From assembly GCF_018531495.1 (NCBI RefSeq), contig NZ_JAHDTI010000014.1, positions 186,001-250,000 of the forward strand: a stretch of DNA of 64,000 nt. Direction: 5' to 3'. Positions within the stretch are counted from its first letter, which is position 1, and each line of letters opens with the position of its first letter. Made by a program: the position numbers and the translations under genes. The notes under the pieces are model-generated. The model was not told where the DNA came from and did no database searches. It was given only the letters and a program-made list of their open reading frames with translations. Below, one piece after another: positions 16,659 to 25,435 of this stretch. Origin of the DNA: Nonomuraea sediminis (GTDB lineage Bacteria; Actinomycetota; Actinomycetes; Streptosporangiales; Streptosporangiaceae).

Positions 16659-17597
16659 GTGACGATCGAGGAGATCGAGGCTTTCGTGTGCATCGCCCGC
16701 CTGGGCGGGTTCACCGAGGCGTCCCGCAGGCTCGACCGGTCGCAGCCCGCGATCAGCCGCCGGATCAGGGAGCTGGAGCGGTCGCTGGGCACGGAGCTGT
16801 TCGAGCGGACCGGCCGCCGGGCGGCGCTCACCGAGGCGGGACGGGCGCTCCTGCCGTACGCGGAGACCGTCCTGGCGACGATCCGCGACGGCGAGCGAGC
16901 CGTACAGGACGTGTCGGAGCCGGGCGGCGCGCAGAGTCTCAGCCTCGCGATCGTGGGCACCCTGGCCGACTCGCACATCGTCGACGCGCTGCGCGCCTTC
17001 GAGGCGCACTTCCCCGAGGTCACCGTCGACCTGCGCACCGCGACCAGCCGCGAGGTGAGCACGCTCGTCCGCGACGGCGAGGCGTCCCTGGGCCTTCGCT
17101 ACTTCCCCGACGCCGATCCCGAGCTGGAGTCGATCCCGCTCGGCGCGGAGAGGCTCCTGGTCGTGGTGCCCGCCTCACACCCCGTCACCGCCCGCCGCCT
17201 GCCGGACCTGCGGGCCTTCCACGGCGAGCGGTGGCTCGGCTTCCCGCCCGAGCGGGGCCAGTCCGACTCCCTCGGGCACCTCCTCGAACGGCTCACGGAG
17301 TCCCCGATCACCAGGGTCGACAGCCTCACCGCGCAGAAGCGGCTGGTCGAGGCCGGGCTCGGCATCGCCCTCATGCCCACGAGCAGCGTCCGTGAGGAAC
17401 TGCGGATCGGCAGCCTGCGGGCGATCGAGATCGACAACCTCGGCGCGAGCCTGCCCGTGGTGGTCGTCCGCCGGAGGAGCGGCTACCGGAGCAGGCCGGC
17501 CACGGCCTTCCTGGACGCGCTGAAGGAACACACGCCCGAGTTGCGCGCACCAGCGTTCAAGACTTCCGGTCCCTCGGGTCGCAGGATGGACAGATGA
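16659..17597 (+). CDS. LysR family transcriptional regulator
   Basis: A 312-aa LysR protein. It has the N-terminal winged helix (TIEEIEAFVCIARLGGFTEA, then SQPAISRRIRELERSLGTEL, residues 1-60) and a periplasmic-binding-protein-like effector domain from about residue 90. GTG 16659 gives the standard LTTR start; a TTG at 16653 would add two residues. Its stop overlaps (ATGA) the ATG of the broken MerB-like gene, implying that the two were once coupled. It probably controls the divergent ICL/PEP-mutase-like gene. Confidence 0.88.
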   Translation: MTIEEIEAFVCIARLGGFTEASRRLDRSQPAISRRIRELERSLGTELFERTGRRAALTEAGRALLPYAETVLATIRDGERAVQDVSEPGGAQSLSLAIVGTLADSHIVDALRAFEAHFPEVTVDLRTATSREVSTLVRDGEASLGLRYFPDADPELESIPLGAERLLVVVPASHPVTARRLPDLRAFHGERWLGFPPERGQSDSLGHLLERLTESPITRVDSLTAQKRLVEAGLGIALMPTSSVREELRIGSLRAIEIDNLGASLPVVVVRRRSGYRSRPATAFLDALKEHTPELRAPAFKTSGPSGRRMDR

Positions 17598-18003
17598 ACG
17601 AACAGGTCCGTCTGGCGGTCTAGTCGACCAGGAGCCGGACGTCCTGGTTGCCACCCGCTGCCCGGCCTGTGACACCCCGCACGCCTGGGTGGTCACCCGG
17701 CAGGGCCCTCCCCCGGGCGACCAGGTGGCCCACTTCCTCACGCCCGTCCACCGCGCCTGGGACGACGTCGTGCACACCTGCGCCAACCAGCGCCTGTTCT
17801 GCTCGACCGCCTGCGTCGACGCCTGGCTGGCCGACACCGGGCAGCCACCCGGTTACGTCATGGACCTGGCCACGCTGTGGCGACTCGCCCGCGACTGGTA
17901 CGCGGGGCGCATGGACCCCGGCTACATCCGGCGCGACCCCGTCTCCGCCGCGGCGTACTTCGCCCAGGTGGGGCTGCACGGGCCGTTCTGGGGGCTGCCT
18001 TAA
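17594..18003 (+). pseudogene. Organomercurial-lyase (MerB)-like gene with internal deletion
   Basis: An ATG at 17594, overlapping the LysR stop, opens a frame reading MNEQVRLAV and then TAG (17621-17623). In another frame, open from 17599, the sequence continues DQEPDVLVATRCPACDTPHA, GDQVAHFLTPVH, WDDVVHTCANQRLFCSTACV and MDLATLWRLARDWYAGR to 18003. This matches the C-terminal half of the actinobacterial alkylmercury-lyase-like family. The N-terminal half, with the helix-turn-helix-like part and one catalytic Cys, is missing, and the two pieces are out of frame. I read it as a pseudogene. A short product from the GTG at 17689 (104 aa) is possible but would lack half the fold. Confidence 0.7.
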
Positions 18004-18021
18004 CAAAGATTCCTGTGAATA

Positions 18022-18795
18022 TCACATGGGCGCGACGTGGACGTGCAGCCGCTGCTCGCGCAGCTCGTCCACGGCCGCCGCGGGCGTGCCCGCGTCGAGC
18101 ACGATCGCGTCGAAGTCCGACAGCGGCGCCACCCGGTGCAGCGCGACCCGCTCCAGCTTGGTGTGGTCGATGGCCAGGATCCGCCGCACCGCCGAGCCCA
18201 GCATGGCCCGCTTGACCAGCACGATCTCCTGCTCCTGGTGGAAGGCGTAGCGGCTGGAGACCGCCGAGGTGGACACCACCGCGAGGTCGGTGCTCATCGC
18301 CTCGATCGCGTCCACGCAGGCCACGCCGAGGAAGGAGTCGTGGGTGGCGTGGTACTCGCCGCCCAGCGCCATCAGCCGGATCCCCGGCGCTCCGGCCAGC
18401 AGCTTGATCGCCTCGAGGAAGTTGGTGACCACGGTCAGCGGTGCCACCTCGCCGAGCAGCCTGGCCACGGCCAGCGCGGTGGTGGAGTCGTCGAGCATGA
18501 CGGAACTGCCAGGCTCGATCATGGTGACCACGTGCCGCGCGATCGCCTGCTTCGCCGCCAGGTGGGCGGTCATCCGGTAGGCGATGTTGCTCTCGAACAC
18601 GTTGGAGGCCTGCGCGGTCACCCCGCCGCGGAACTTGCGCACCATCCCCTGGCGCTCCAGCTCGTCCAGGTCGCGGTGCACGGTCATCACACTGACCTCG
18701 AACGTCTCCGCCAGCTCCGCCAACGAGGCCGACCCCAGCCGCATGACATGCTCGGCCATGGCCTGACGCCGGGCGGTCCCGCCGCTCCTACTCAC
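18022..18795 (-). CDS. DeoR/GlpR family transcriptional regulator
   Basis: A 257-aa protein with the DeoR winged helix near residues 15-60 (ASLAELAETFEVSVMTVHRD, FRGGV) and the sugar-phosphate sensor domain (SSVMLDDSTTALAVARLL, LTVVTNFLEAIKLL, VVSTSAVS, ILAIDHTKLERVALHRVAPL). It starts at GTG 18795 and is divergent from the sugar ABC transporter/GH106-like operon at 19057. DeoR proteins of this type repress sugar catabolic operons and are released by phosphorylated sugars, so it is the obvious regulator of that operon. Confidence 0.88.
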   Translation of the reverse strand: MSRSGGTARRQAMAEHVMRLGSASLAELAETFEVSVMTVHRDLDELERQGMVRKFRGGVTAQASNVFESNIAYRMTAHLAAKQAIARHVVTMIEPGSSVMLDDSTTALAVARLLGEVAPLTVVTNFLEAIKLLAGAPGIRLMALGGEYHATHDSFLGVACVDAIEAMSTDLAVVSTSAVSSRYAFHQEQEIVLVKRAMLGSAVRRILAIDHTKLERVALHRVAPLSDFDAIVLDAGTPAAAVDELREQRLHVHVAPM

Positions 18796-18849
18796 CTGGC
18801 CCGCTCCAAAGATCGATCACGGCGCATCGTAGCGCGCACGAATTCACCA

Positions 18850-18878
18850 TTGACACGTGTTCGGGCGCCTCATAGTGT
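18850..18878 (+). promoter_or_regulatory. Sigma-70-like promoter for the sugar ABC operon
   Basis: TTGACA (18850-18855) and TAGTGT (18873-18878) are separated by exactly 17 nt on the strand of the downstream operon. This is one of the best consensus-like promoters in the window. Confidence 0.55.
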
Positions 18879-18904
18879 CACCCATCAATCACAACATCTC
18901 ACCG

Positions 18905-18922
18905 CTAAACGTTAGATTTAAC
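18905..18922. promoter_or_regulatory. Overlapping small dyads downstream of the promoter (candidate DeoR operator)
   Basis: CTAA-ACG-TTAG (18905-18915) and GTTA-GATT-TAAC (18911-18922) overlap about 27 bp past the -10 element. The location suits a repressor site for the divergent DeoR gene. The arms are only 4 bp, so chance is possible. Confidence 0.35.
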
Positions 18923-19056
18923 AATGAGGTGGCGGACGTGCCAGCACCCAGCAGGCTCGGCAGAGCATCCGGTACGGCGAGGCGTCCCACATTCGCATGG
19001 TCTTCATTAAAACGTTCGCATAGCTCGGGGGACCACACCTTCGGAGGAGAAACCCC

Positions 19057-20349
19057 ATGAACGACCTACGCGCCGCCAAGCTCAGCCGCGGCCACTTCTT
19101 CCGCATGATGGGCGGCCTGGCCGTGGCCACCGCGGTGACCGCCTGCTCGACCAGGCAGCAGACCACGTCAGCGTCGGGCACAGGAGTCCAGCTGCGCTTC
19201 GTCGGCGTGGCCGACCAGAAGGCCCCGATGGACGAGCTGGTCCCCGCCTACAAGCAGATCAAGCCGAACGTGACGCTGGCCACCTCGTTCGCCCCCACCG
19301 ACCAGGTGCAGACCTCGGTGCGCACCCAGCTGGGCGCCGGCAACGGCCCCGACCTGCACGTGGTCTACCCCGGCAACGGCAGCGCGATGTCGATGACCCA
19401 GATCGCCAAGGCGGGCCTGCTGGCCGACCTGTCGGAGCAGGCCTGGACGCAGACGATCCCCGCCGGCTTCAAGCCGGCCTTCCAGCTCGACGGCAAGACC
19501 TACATCTTCTCGGCCGGGGCGTCGGTGATCGGCGCCGTGTACAACACCGAGGTCTTCAAGGCGGCGGGCATCGACGCGCCGCCCACGACATGGACGGAGT
19601 TCCTGGCGGTCTGCGACAAGCTGAAGAAGGCGGGCAAGGTGCCGATCGCGCTGGGCGCGCAGACCCCGTGGGTGACCCAGCTGATCACCTACGCGCTGGT
19701 GCCCTCCACCGTGTACGCCAACGATCCCACCTTCGACGACAAGCAGCTGGCCGGGCAGGCCACCTTCGCCCAGTCGGGGTGGAAGCAGGCCCTGGAGATG
19801 TACCTGGAGCTGCAGAAGCGCGGCTTCTTCAACGACAAGCCCAACGGGACGACCTTCGAGCAGCAGATCTCCATGGTCGCCACCGGCAAGGCGGGCATGG
19901 CGATCCAGGTCTCCGCCGTGCTGCCCGACTTCCGCAAGGCGGCCTCCTCGCCCGACGTCCTGTCGATGTTCCCGCTGCCCGGCGCCGACGACGCGGCCAA
20001 GGTCTGGATCCCCGCCGGGGTCGTGGTCGGGCTCGGCGCCAACGCCAAGGGGAAGAACCTGGCCGAGGCCAAGGCGTTCATCGACTTCCTGGGCAGGCAG
20101 GACAGCATCAACCGGTGGGCCAAGGCGATCGCGGCGATCCCGCTCACGCAGGACGCCTCGTCCACGATCGACCCGGCAGTTAAATCGTTCTTGCCGTTCA
20201 CCAAGGACCGGGCCGTGCCGTTCATGGACCAGCGCTGGCCCAACGCCGAGGTGCAGCCGGTGCACTTCGCGGTCGTGCAGGACCTGCTCGCGGGCAAGTC
20301 CACGATCGACGAGGCGCTGAAGAAGATGGACGAGGCCTACCAGAAGTGA
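19057..20349 (+). CDS. Sugar ABC transporter substrate-binding lipoprotein
   Basis: A 430-aa extracellular solute-binding protein (family 1). The N-terminus has a signal with a lipobox ending VTAC, so Cys30 is the lipidation site. The mature part shows TTWTEFLAVCDKLKKAGKVP and GKAGMAIQVSAVLPDF, typical of carbohydrate-binding proteins. ATG 19057 follows GGAGGAG-AAACCCC. Its stop overlaps the first permease start (GTGA). It captures an oligosaccharide or sugar at the outer face of the membrane for the two permeases. No ATPase gene is present, as is common in actinomycetes, where a shared MsiK-type ATPase serves many such systems. Confidence 0.92.
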   Translation: MNDLRAAKLSRGHFFRMMGGLAVATAVTACSTRQQTTSASGTGVQLRFVGVADQKAPMDELVPAYKQIKPNVTLATSFAPTDQVQTSVRTQLGAGNGPDLHVVYPGNGSAMSMTQIAKAGLLADLSEQAWTQTIPAGFKPAFQLDGKTYIFSAGASVIGAVYNTEVFKAAGIDAPPTTWTEFLAVCDKLKKAGKVPIALGAQTPWVTQLITYALVPSTVYANDPTFDDKQLAGQATFAQSGWKQALEMYLELQKRGFFNDKPNGTTFEQQISMVATGKAGMAIQVSAVLPDFRKAASSPDVLSMFPLPGADDAAKVWIPAGVVVGLGANAKGKNLAEAKAFIDFLGRQDSINRWAKAIAAIPLTQDASSTIDPAVKSFLPFTKDRAVPFMDQRWPNAEVQPVHFAVVQDLLAGKSTIDEALKKMDEAYQK

Positions 20350-21206
20350 GCCGGTTCAACGCGCTGTCGCCCTCGTGGCTGTTCGCCGCGCCCGCGCTGC
20401 TCGTCTACGCCGTCGTCGTGCTGTATCCGAGCGTCGCGGGCGTCGTCTACGCCTTCACCGACTGGAGCGGCATCGGCCAGGACATGCGCTTCGTCGGGCT
20501 GGCCAACTTCGGCTCGCTGTTCGGCGACGATCAGGCGATGGGCTCCATCGGCAACACGCTGCTGCTGACCGTGGCCATTGTGGTCGTGCAGAACGGCGTC
20601 GGCCTGCTGCTGGCGCTCGGCGTCAACGCCAAGCTGAAGAGCAGGGCACTGCTGCGGGTCGTGTTCTTCGCGCCCGTGGTGGTCTCGCCGGTCATGGTGG
20701 CGTTCCTGTGGAAGTACGTCTACGACCCGGCCGGGGGCCTCAACGCGCTGCTCGGCCTGCATGTCGACTGGCTGGGCGACCCGTCGGTGGCGCTCTGGTC
20801 GATCGCCGGGATGGTGGTGTGGCAGTACGCCGGCTACTCGATGGTCATCTTCCTGGCCGGGCTGGAGGGCGTGCCGTACGAGCTGCACGAGGCGGCCATG
20901 ATCGACGGGGCGGGGCCGTGGCAGCGCTTCCGCTACGTGACGTGGCCGTTGCTCGCCCCGGCGCTGACGGTCAACCTGATGCTCTCGACGATCGGCGGGC
21001 TGAAGCTGTTCGACCAGGTCTTCGCGGCCACCAACGGCGGGCCGGGATACGCCACGGAGACGCTGTCGACGGTGCTGTACAAGCAGGCGTTCGTGTTCGG
21101 GAAGTTCGGCTACAGCACGGCGGTGGCGCTGGTGCTCGCGCTGTTCGTGGCGGCGGTGTCGCTGGTGCAGGTGTACTACCTCAGGTCGCGGGAGGTGGCC
21201 CAGTGA
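20346..21206 (+). CDS. Sugar ABC transporter permease (MalF-like)
   Basis: A 286-aa inner-membrane protein with six hydrophobic segments. The EAA loop is ELHEAAMIDGAGPWQRFRYV, followed by TWPLLAPAL, which contacts the ATPase. The GTG start overlaps the lipoprotein stop by 4 nt, and its stop overlaps the next permease start by 4 nt. It forms the heterodimeric pore with the downstream MalG-like protein. Confidence 0.92.
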   Translation: MSRFNALSPSWLFAAPALLVYAVVVLYPSVAGVVYAFTDWSGIGQDMRFVGLANFGSLFGDDQAMGSIGNTLLLTVAIVVVQNGVGLLLALGVNAKLKSRALLRVVFFAPVVVSPVMVAFLWKYVYDPAGGLNALLGLHVDWLGDPSVALWSIAGMVVWQYAGYSMVIFLAGLEGVPYELHEAAMIDGAGPWQRFRYVTWPLLAPALTVNLMLSTIGGLKLFDQVFAATNGGPGYATETLSTVLYKQAFVFGKFGYSTAVALVLALFVAAVSLVQVYYLRSREVAQ

Positions 21207-22015
21207 GGCGCACGTTCGCGCTGGAGATCGTCATGGTGGCGGTGGCCGTGGCGTTCATGTTCCCGGTGTACGCGCTGGTGACGCTGTCGTTGAAGGATCC
21301 GGGGCAGATCTCGCGCTCGCCGCTGTCGCTGCCGTCGCCGCCGTCCCTGGGCAACTTCGGCAAGGCGTGGACGGCGGCGGCGCTCGGGCCGTCGCTGATG
21401 AACTCCACGATCATCACCGCGGTCAGCCTCGTGGCGCTCATCGCGCTGGGGTCCTTCGCCGCCTACTTCCTGGCCAGGGCGAGGAGCCGGTGGGGCTACG
21501 GGCTCTACATCCTGTTCCTGCTGGGCATCATCCTGCCGTTCCAGCTCGGGATGATCCCGCTCTACCAGCTCGTGGACCGGTTGGGGCTGCTCGGCACCCA
21601 CGCCGGAATGATCCTCTTCTACACCGGCATCCAGCTTCCCTTCACGATCTTTCTGTACACGGGGTTCATCCGGGCGCTCCCCCGCGAGTACGCCAGCGCC
21701 GCGCAGATCGACGGCGCCTCCCACCTGACCGCCTTCACCCGGGTGGTCTTCCCGCTGCTGCGCCCGATCACCGGGACCGTGCTGATCCTCAACGCGGTCT
21801 TCATCTGGAACGACTTCTTCACGCCGCTGCTCTACCTGGGCGGCTCCGGCTTCGAGACGATCCCCGTGAGCGTCTTCGCCTTCGTCGGCCAGTACGTCTC
21901 CGACTACGGTCTCGTCTTCGCCGGGCTGGTGCTCGGCGCCCTCCCGATCGTGGTGATCTTCCTGCTGCTCCAGCGCTACGTCATCAAGGGCTTCTCCACC
22001 GGGCTCAAGGGATGA
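21203..22015 (+). CDS. Sugar ABC transporter permease (MalG-like)
   Basis: A 270-aa inner-membrane protein with about six transmembrane segments and an EAA loop EYASAAQIDGASHLTAFTRV followed by VFPLLRPI. The C-terminus (RYVIKGFSTGLKG) is the conserved tail of CUT1-family MalG-like subunits. The start is GTG 21203, overlapping the previous stop. Its stop overlaps the ATG of the glycoside hydrolase (ATGA), so transport and hydrolysis are translationally linked. Confidence 0.92.
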   Translation: MRRTFALEIVMVAVAVAFMFPVYALVTLSLKDPGQISRSPLSLPSPPSLGNFGKAWTAAALGPSLMNSTIITAVSLVALIALGSFAAYFLARARSRWGYGLYILFLLGIILPFQLGMIPLYQLVDRLGLLGTHAGMILFYTGIQLPFTIFLYTGFIRALPREYASAAQIDGASHLTAFTRVVFPLLRPITGTVLILNAVFIWNDFFTPLLYLGGSGFETIPVSVFAFVGQYVSDYGLVFAGLVLGALPIVVIFLLLQRYVIKGFSTGLKG

Positions 22016-25000
22016 ACCTCTTCGACGTCCTGAGGAACCCGCCGCGCAGCCACTCCCCGGCCGCGATCTGGTGGTGGAGTGGAGAGCCGCTGCGCCGCGA
22101 TCGGCTGCGCTGGCAGCTGGAACGCCTGGTCGCGGGCGGGGTGCACAACCTGGTGATCCTCAACCTGGCGCCGTCGGGGCCGCTGTTCGGCTCGGCCGCC
22201 GACGACCCGCCGTTCTTCTCCGAGGCCTGGTGGGAACTGCTCGACGGCGTCTGCGCCGACGCCTTCGAGCTGGGCGCCTTCCTGTGGTTCTACGACCAGC
22301 TCGGCTTCTCGGGCGCCGACATCCAGGCCCGCCTGGTGGCCGAGAACCCGGCCTTCGCTGGTCAGTGGCTGGCCGCCGACGGCTCGGTCTCCCTGCGCGG
22401 CTTCGACTACCTGTCCCGTACGGCGTGCGCCGCGCTGATCGACCGCGTCCACGGGGAGTTCGAACGCCGCCTCGGCCACTGGTTCGGCCGGGTGATCGTG
22501 GGTTCGTTCCAGGACGAGCTGCCGTCGATCCCGACCTGGTCGGCCACGTTCGCCGCCGAGTACGAGTCCCGCCGCGGGCGCCCGTTCTCCCCGGGCCGCG
22601 ACCATCAGCGGACCAGGGCCGAGCTGGCCGAGGAGGCGTTCTTCCGCCCGCTGCACGACTGGCACGCCCGCCACGGCCTGCTGCACGGCTGCGACCAGCA
22701 GGACCCGGCCCGCGCCGGGCACCCTGTCGAGGGGGTCGAGCTGTACGCCGACTACCCGCGCACCCACCGCTGGTTCACCGCCCCCGGCTCCGACCACCAC
22801 GGCGACGCCCACCTCCACTCCTCCCTCGCCCACCTGTACGGCCGGCCGCGCGTGTGGATCGAGGCCTTCCACTCCAGCGGCTGGGGCGGCACTCTCGAGG
22901 AGACCTTCGACTGGCTCCTGCCGTGGCTGCGCGCCGGCGCCACCCTCTACAACCCGCACGCGGTCTACTACTCGACCAAGGCCTCCTGGTGGGAGTGGGC
23001 GCCGCCGGCCACGGACTGGCGCCAGCCGTACTGGCGGCACCACCGGGTCTTCGCCGACGCGGTGACCCGGCTGTGCGCCGCGCTTTCCCTGGGCCGGCAC
23101 CTGTGCGACGTCGCCGTCCTGCACCCCACGGCGACCGCGCAGTCCGCACCCGCCGAGGCCGCCGCGGCGCAGCGGGTGTACAGGGAGATCGTCGGGGACA
23201 TGACCTGGTTCGACGCCCGGCCGGGGGTGCTGGACCGGCTGTGCCTGGACTTCGACGTCATCGACGACGACTCGCTACGGCGGGCCACGGCGCGGGGCGG
23301 GCGCCTGAGCGTCTCCACCGAGTCGTACCGCGTGGTCATCCTGCCCGCGGTGACCGTCCTGGACGAGGACGTCGCCGCACGGCTGGCGGAGTTCGCCCGG
23401 GCGGGCGGGATCCTCGTGGCCGTGGAGACCGCGCCGGTCGAGGGTGCCCGCTTCGTCGCCGAGGCACGCGACCTGCCCGCGGCTCTGACGGACCACGTCC
23501 CCCGGGTGGAGGCGGCGGTGACGCCGCTGGTACGGGAGGTGGACGGGACGACCGTGGTGTTCCTGACGGCGGCCGCCAGGGCGAGCGAGGTCAGCGTCGG
23601 CAGGCCGGACGAGCGGGGCGTCGAGCTCGGCTGGCTGGACGCCGTGGTCGACTTCGACCCCGCACGCTACGCCCGGGAGATGACGGTCCGGGTGCGGGAC
23701 GTCTCGGGGACTCCGCTGCTCGTCTCGCCCTTCGGCGGGGATGCGCGCGGCCTGCCGTACGAGATCGTGGATGGGGCGGTCGAGGTGCGGGTGCCGTTCG
23801 ACGACGGGCCCGCGGCGCTGCTGCTCTTCACCGGTGAGGAGGTCCCGCCCGGGCCGGCGCCCGCGGACCACCGGGAGGTGGCCGATCTCGGCGACGAGTG
23901 GGACGTGGAGCTGGTCGAGACGATCGACGACACGTGGGGGGACTTCGGGTCCTCCGGGGTCGAGCGGTGGTCGGTGGGCGGCGTGCACGCCACGTTCGCG
24001 GCCAGGGGGCTGGTGCGGACGTCGGACGAGTGGCGGGAGGCGGTGTGGTCGTCCTCGCGGGGGATGCTGAAGGATCCGATCCACCGGGAGACGCTGGGGC
24101 CCAAGGGGCGGGTGCCGGAGGAGTTCCTCGACTTCGGGCGGGTGGAGGCGGGGCGGTCGGCGTGGTTCATGGCCGACGTGGCGGTCGCCGAGGGTTCCTG
24201 GCTGGTCGTGGGGGGTGCGGGGGTCAAGCGGGTGTGGGTGGACGGGGCCGAGGTGGTCCTGGACGACGCCGGGTACCTGGCGGTGAGCGCCTCGCCGGTG
24301 GGCGGGGGGTCGTACCTGGTGGAGTTCGTGCCGGACGAGGAGGTGTGGCTGCGGGCCCACGTCTCGTTCACGAAATATCCGGACTCTGTGCGCCGGCCCG
24401 AGTGGATCGAGGGTCCGGCCATGGAGGTCCGGACCTCGGCGGGCCTGCTCCAGGTGGCCTCCCTGGGCCAGTGCCGGATCCTGGTGGACGGCGCCGAGGT
24501 GGGCCGCCAGGGCGGCTTCGACCCCTATGCCGAGGCGGAGATCCCCCGGGTGCGCCGCTACCAGGTGCCCGCGGGGACGCTGCGGATCGAGGGCGAGGGC
24601 CGCGTCCTGGTCGACGGCGCGGCCGTGTCGGGACCGCACTGGAAGGACGCCACGGTCCGCCGCCGCCAGCACGGCGACCCCGCCGCCCTGCACCTGCTTC
24701 CCCGCCCTCACCCGCTCCCTGAGGCGGGGTGGCTGGACGGCCGCGACACCTCGCTGCCCGCCGTCTTCACGATTCCCGGAGCGGAGGAACGGACCGAGCA
24801 ACTGGTCGTCGAGGTGCCGCCGGGAGCGACCAGCATGACCGTGCCCGCCTGGGGGGTAGTGGATTGGCTGCCCGGTCAGGCGCCGGCACGCGTGGAACTC
24901 CAGATCACCACTCCCCCTGGCCACCCCACTCTGGGCGGGCCGATCCGATTCGCCTGCGGGGCCGGGCGGATGCGGCTGGGCGACTGGGAGTCCCAGGGGC

Positions 25001-25299
25001 TGGCGGGCTTCAGCGGCGGCGTCCGCTACCGGACCACGGTCACCGTGCGGGGCCCCGCCAGGCTCGACCTGGGCCGGGTGCGCGGCACGGCGGAGGTCTT
25101 CGTGGACGGCCGGTCCCAGGGGGTCCGCGTGTGCTCGCCGTACGCCTTCGACCTGGACCTCGAGGCCCCCGAGAGCAGCCTGGAGATCCTCGTCCTCGGC
25201 ACGCTGGGCCCGCACATGGACGAGAACAGCCCCACCCACTTCATCGGGAAGGGCCAGCGCGTGAGCGGCCTGTTCGGCCCGGTGCGACTGAGTTTCTGA
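22012..25299 (+). CDS. Large GH106-like glycoside hydrolase (putative alpha-L-rhamnosidase)
   Basis: A 1095-aa protein without signal peptide, so probably cytoplasmic. The N-terminal third, with AIWWWSGEPLRRDRLRWQLE, LWFYDQLGFSGADIQARLVA and SFQDELPSIPTWSATF, resembles the TIM-barrel start of GH106 alpha-L-rhamnosidases. The C-terminal half is rich in beta strands with tryptophans, as expected for the accessory beta-sandwich domains. It is coupled by ATGA to the permease gene, so the imported glycoside is likely its substrate. The family assignment is from memory of sequence character, and a related GH2-like clan member is possible. Confidence 0.7.
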   Translation: MNLFDVLRNPPRSHSPAAIWWWSGEPLRRDRLRWQLERLVAGGVHNLVILNLAPSGPLFGSAADDPPFFSEAWWELLDGVCADAFELGAFLWFYDQLGFSGADIQARLVAENPAFAGQWLAADGSVSLRGFDYLSRTACAALIDRVHGEFERRLGHWFGRVIVGSFQDELPSIPTWSATFAAEYESRRGRPFSPGRDHQRTRAELAEEAFFRPLHDWHARHGLLHGCDQQDPARAGHPVEGVELYADYPRTHRWFTAPGSDHHGDAHLHSSLAHLYGRPRVWIEAFHSSGWGGTLEETFDWLLPWLRAGATLYNPHAVYYSTKASWWEWAPPATDWRQPYWRHHRVFADAVTRLCAALSLGRHLCDVAVLHPTATAQSAPAEAAAAQRVYREIVGDMTWFDARPGVLDRLCLDFDVIDDDSLRRATARGGRLSVSTESYRVVILPAVTVLDEDVAARLAEFARAGGILVAVETAPVEGARFVAEARDLPAALTDHVPRVEAAVTPLVREVDGTTVVFLTAAARASEVSVGRPDERGVELGWLDAVVDFDPARYAREMTVRVRDVSGTPLLVSPFGGDARGLPYEIVDGAVEVRVPFDDGPAALLLFTGEEVPPGPAPADHREVADLGDEWDVELVETIDDTWGDFGSSGVERWSVGGVHATFAARGLVRTSDEWREAVWSSSRGMLKDPIHRETLGPKGRVPEEFLDFGRVEAGRSAWFMADVAVAEGSWLVVGGAGVKRVWVDGAEVVLDDAGYLAVSASPVGGGSYLVEFVPDEEVWLRAHVSFTKYPDSVRRPEWIEGPAMEVRTSAGLLQVASLGQCRILVDGAEVGRQGGFDPYAEAEIPRVRRYQVPAGTLRIEGEGRVLVDGAAVSGPHWKDATVRRRQHGDPAALHLLPRPHPLPEAGWLDGRDTSLPAVFTIPGAEERTEQLVVEVPPGATSMTVPAWGVVDWLPGQAPARVELQITTPPGHPTLGGPIRFACGAGRMRLGDWESQGLAGFSGGVRYRTTVTVRGPARLDLGRVRGTAEVFVDGRSQGVRVCSPYAFDLDLEAPESSLEILVLGTLGPHMDENSPTHFIGKGQRVSGLFGPVRLSF

Positions 25300-25435
25300 A
25301 AGTTGTCCACCGGGTGGTGCAGTGGCGCCGTGGAGCCCACCTTCCGCACCAAGCGCGGTTCGTCATCGAGGACGAAGGACGGCGGGAAGCTCGCTGGAAG
25401 GCTCTTCGTAGGAACGAGCTACGAGGAGATGACGC

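Noticed and set aside
17689..18003. Treating the 104-codon frame as an intact small protein
   Set aside because: It begins in the middle of a MerB-like fold, and the matching N-terminal codons survive upstream in another frame, so a deletion is the better reading.
23275..25239. A 654-codon minus-strand open frame inside the GH106-like gene
   Set aside because: It is an antisense shadow of a high-GC gene. The plus frame has coherent domains and operon coupling.
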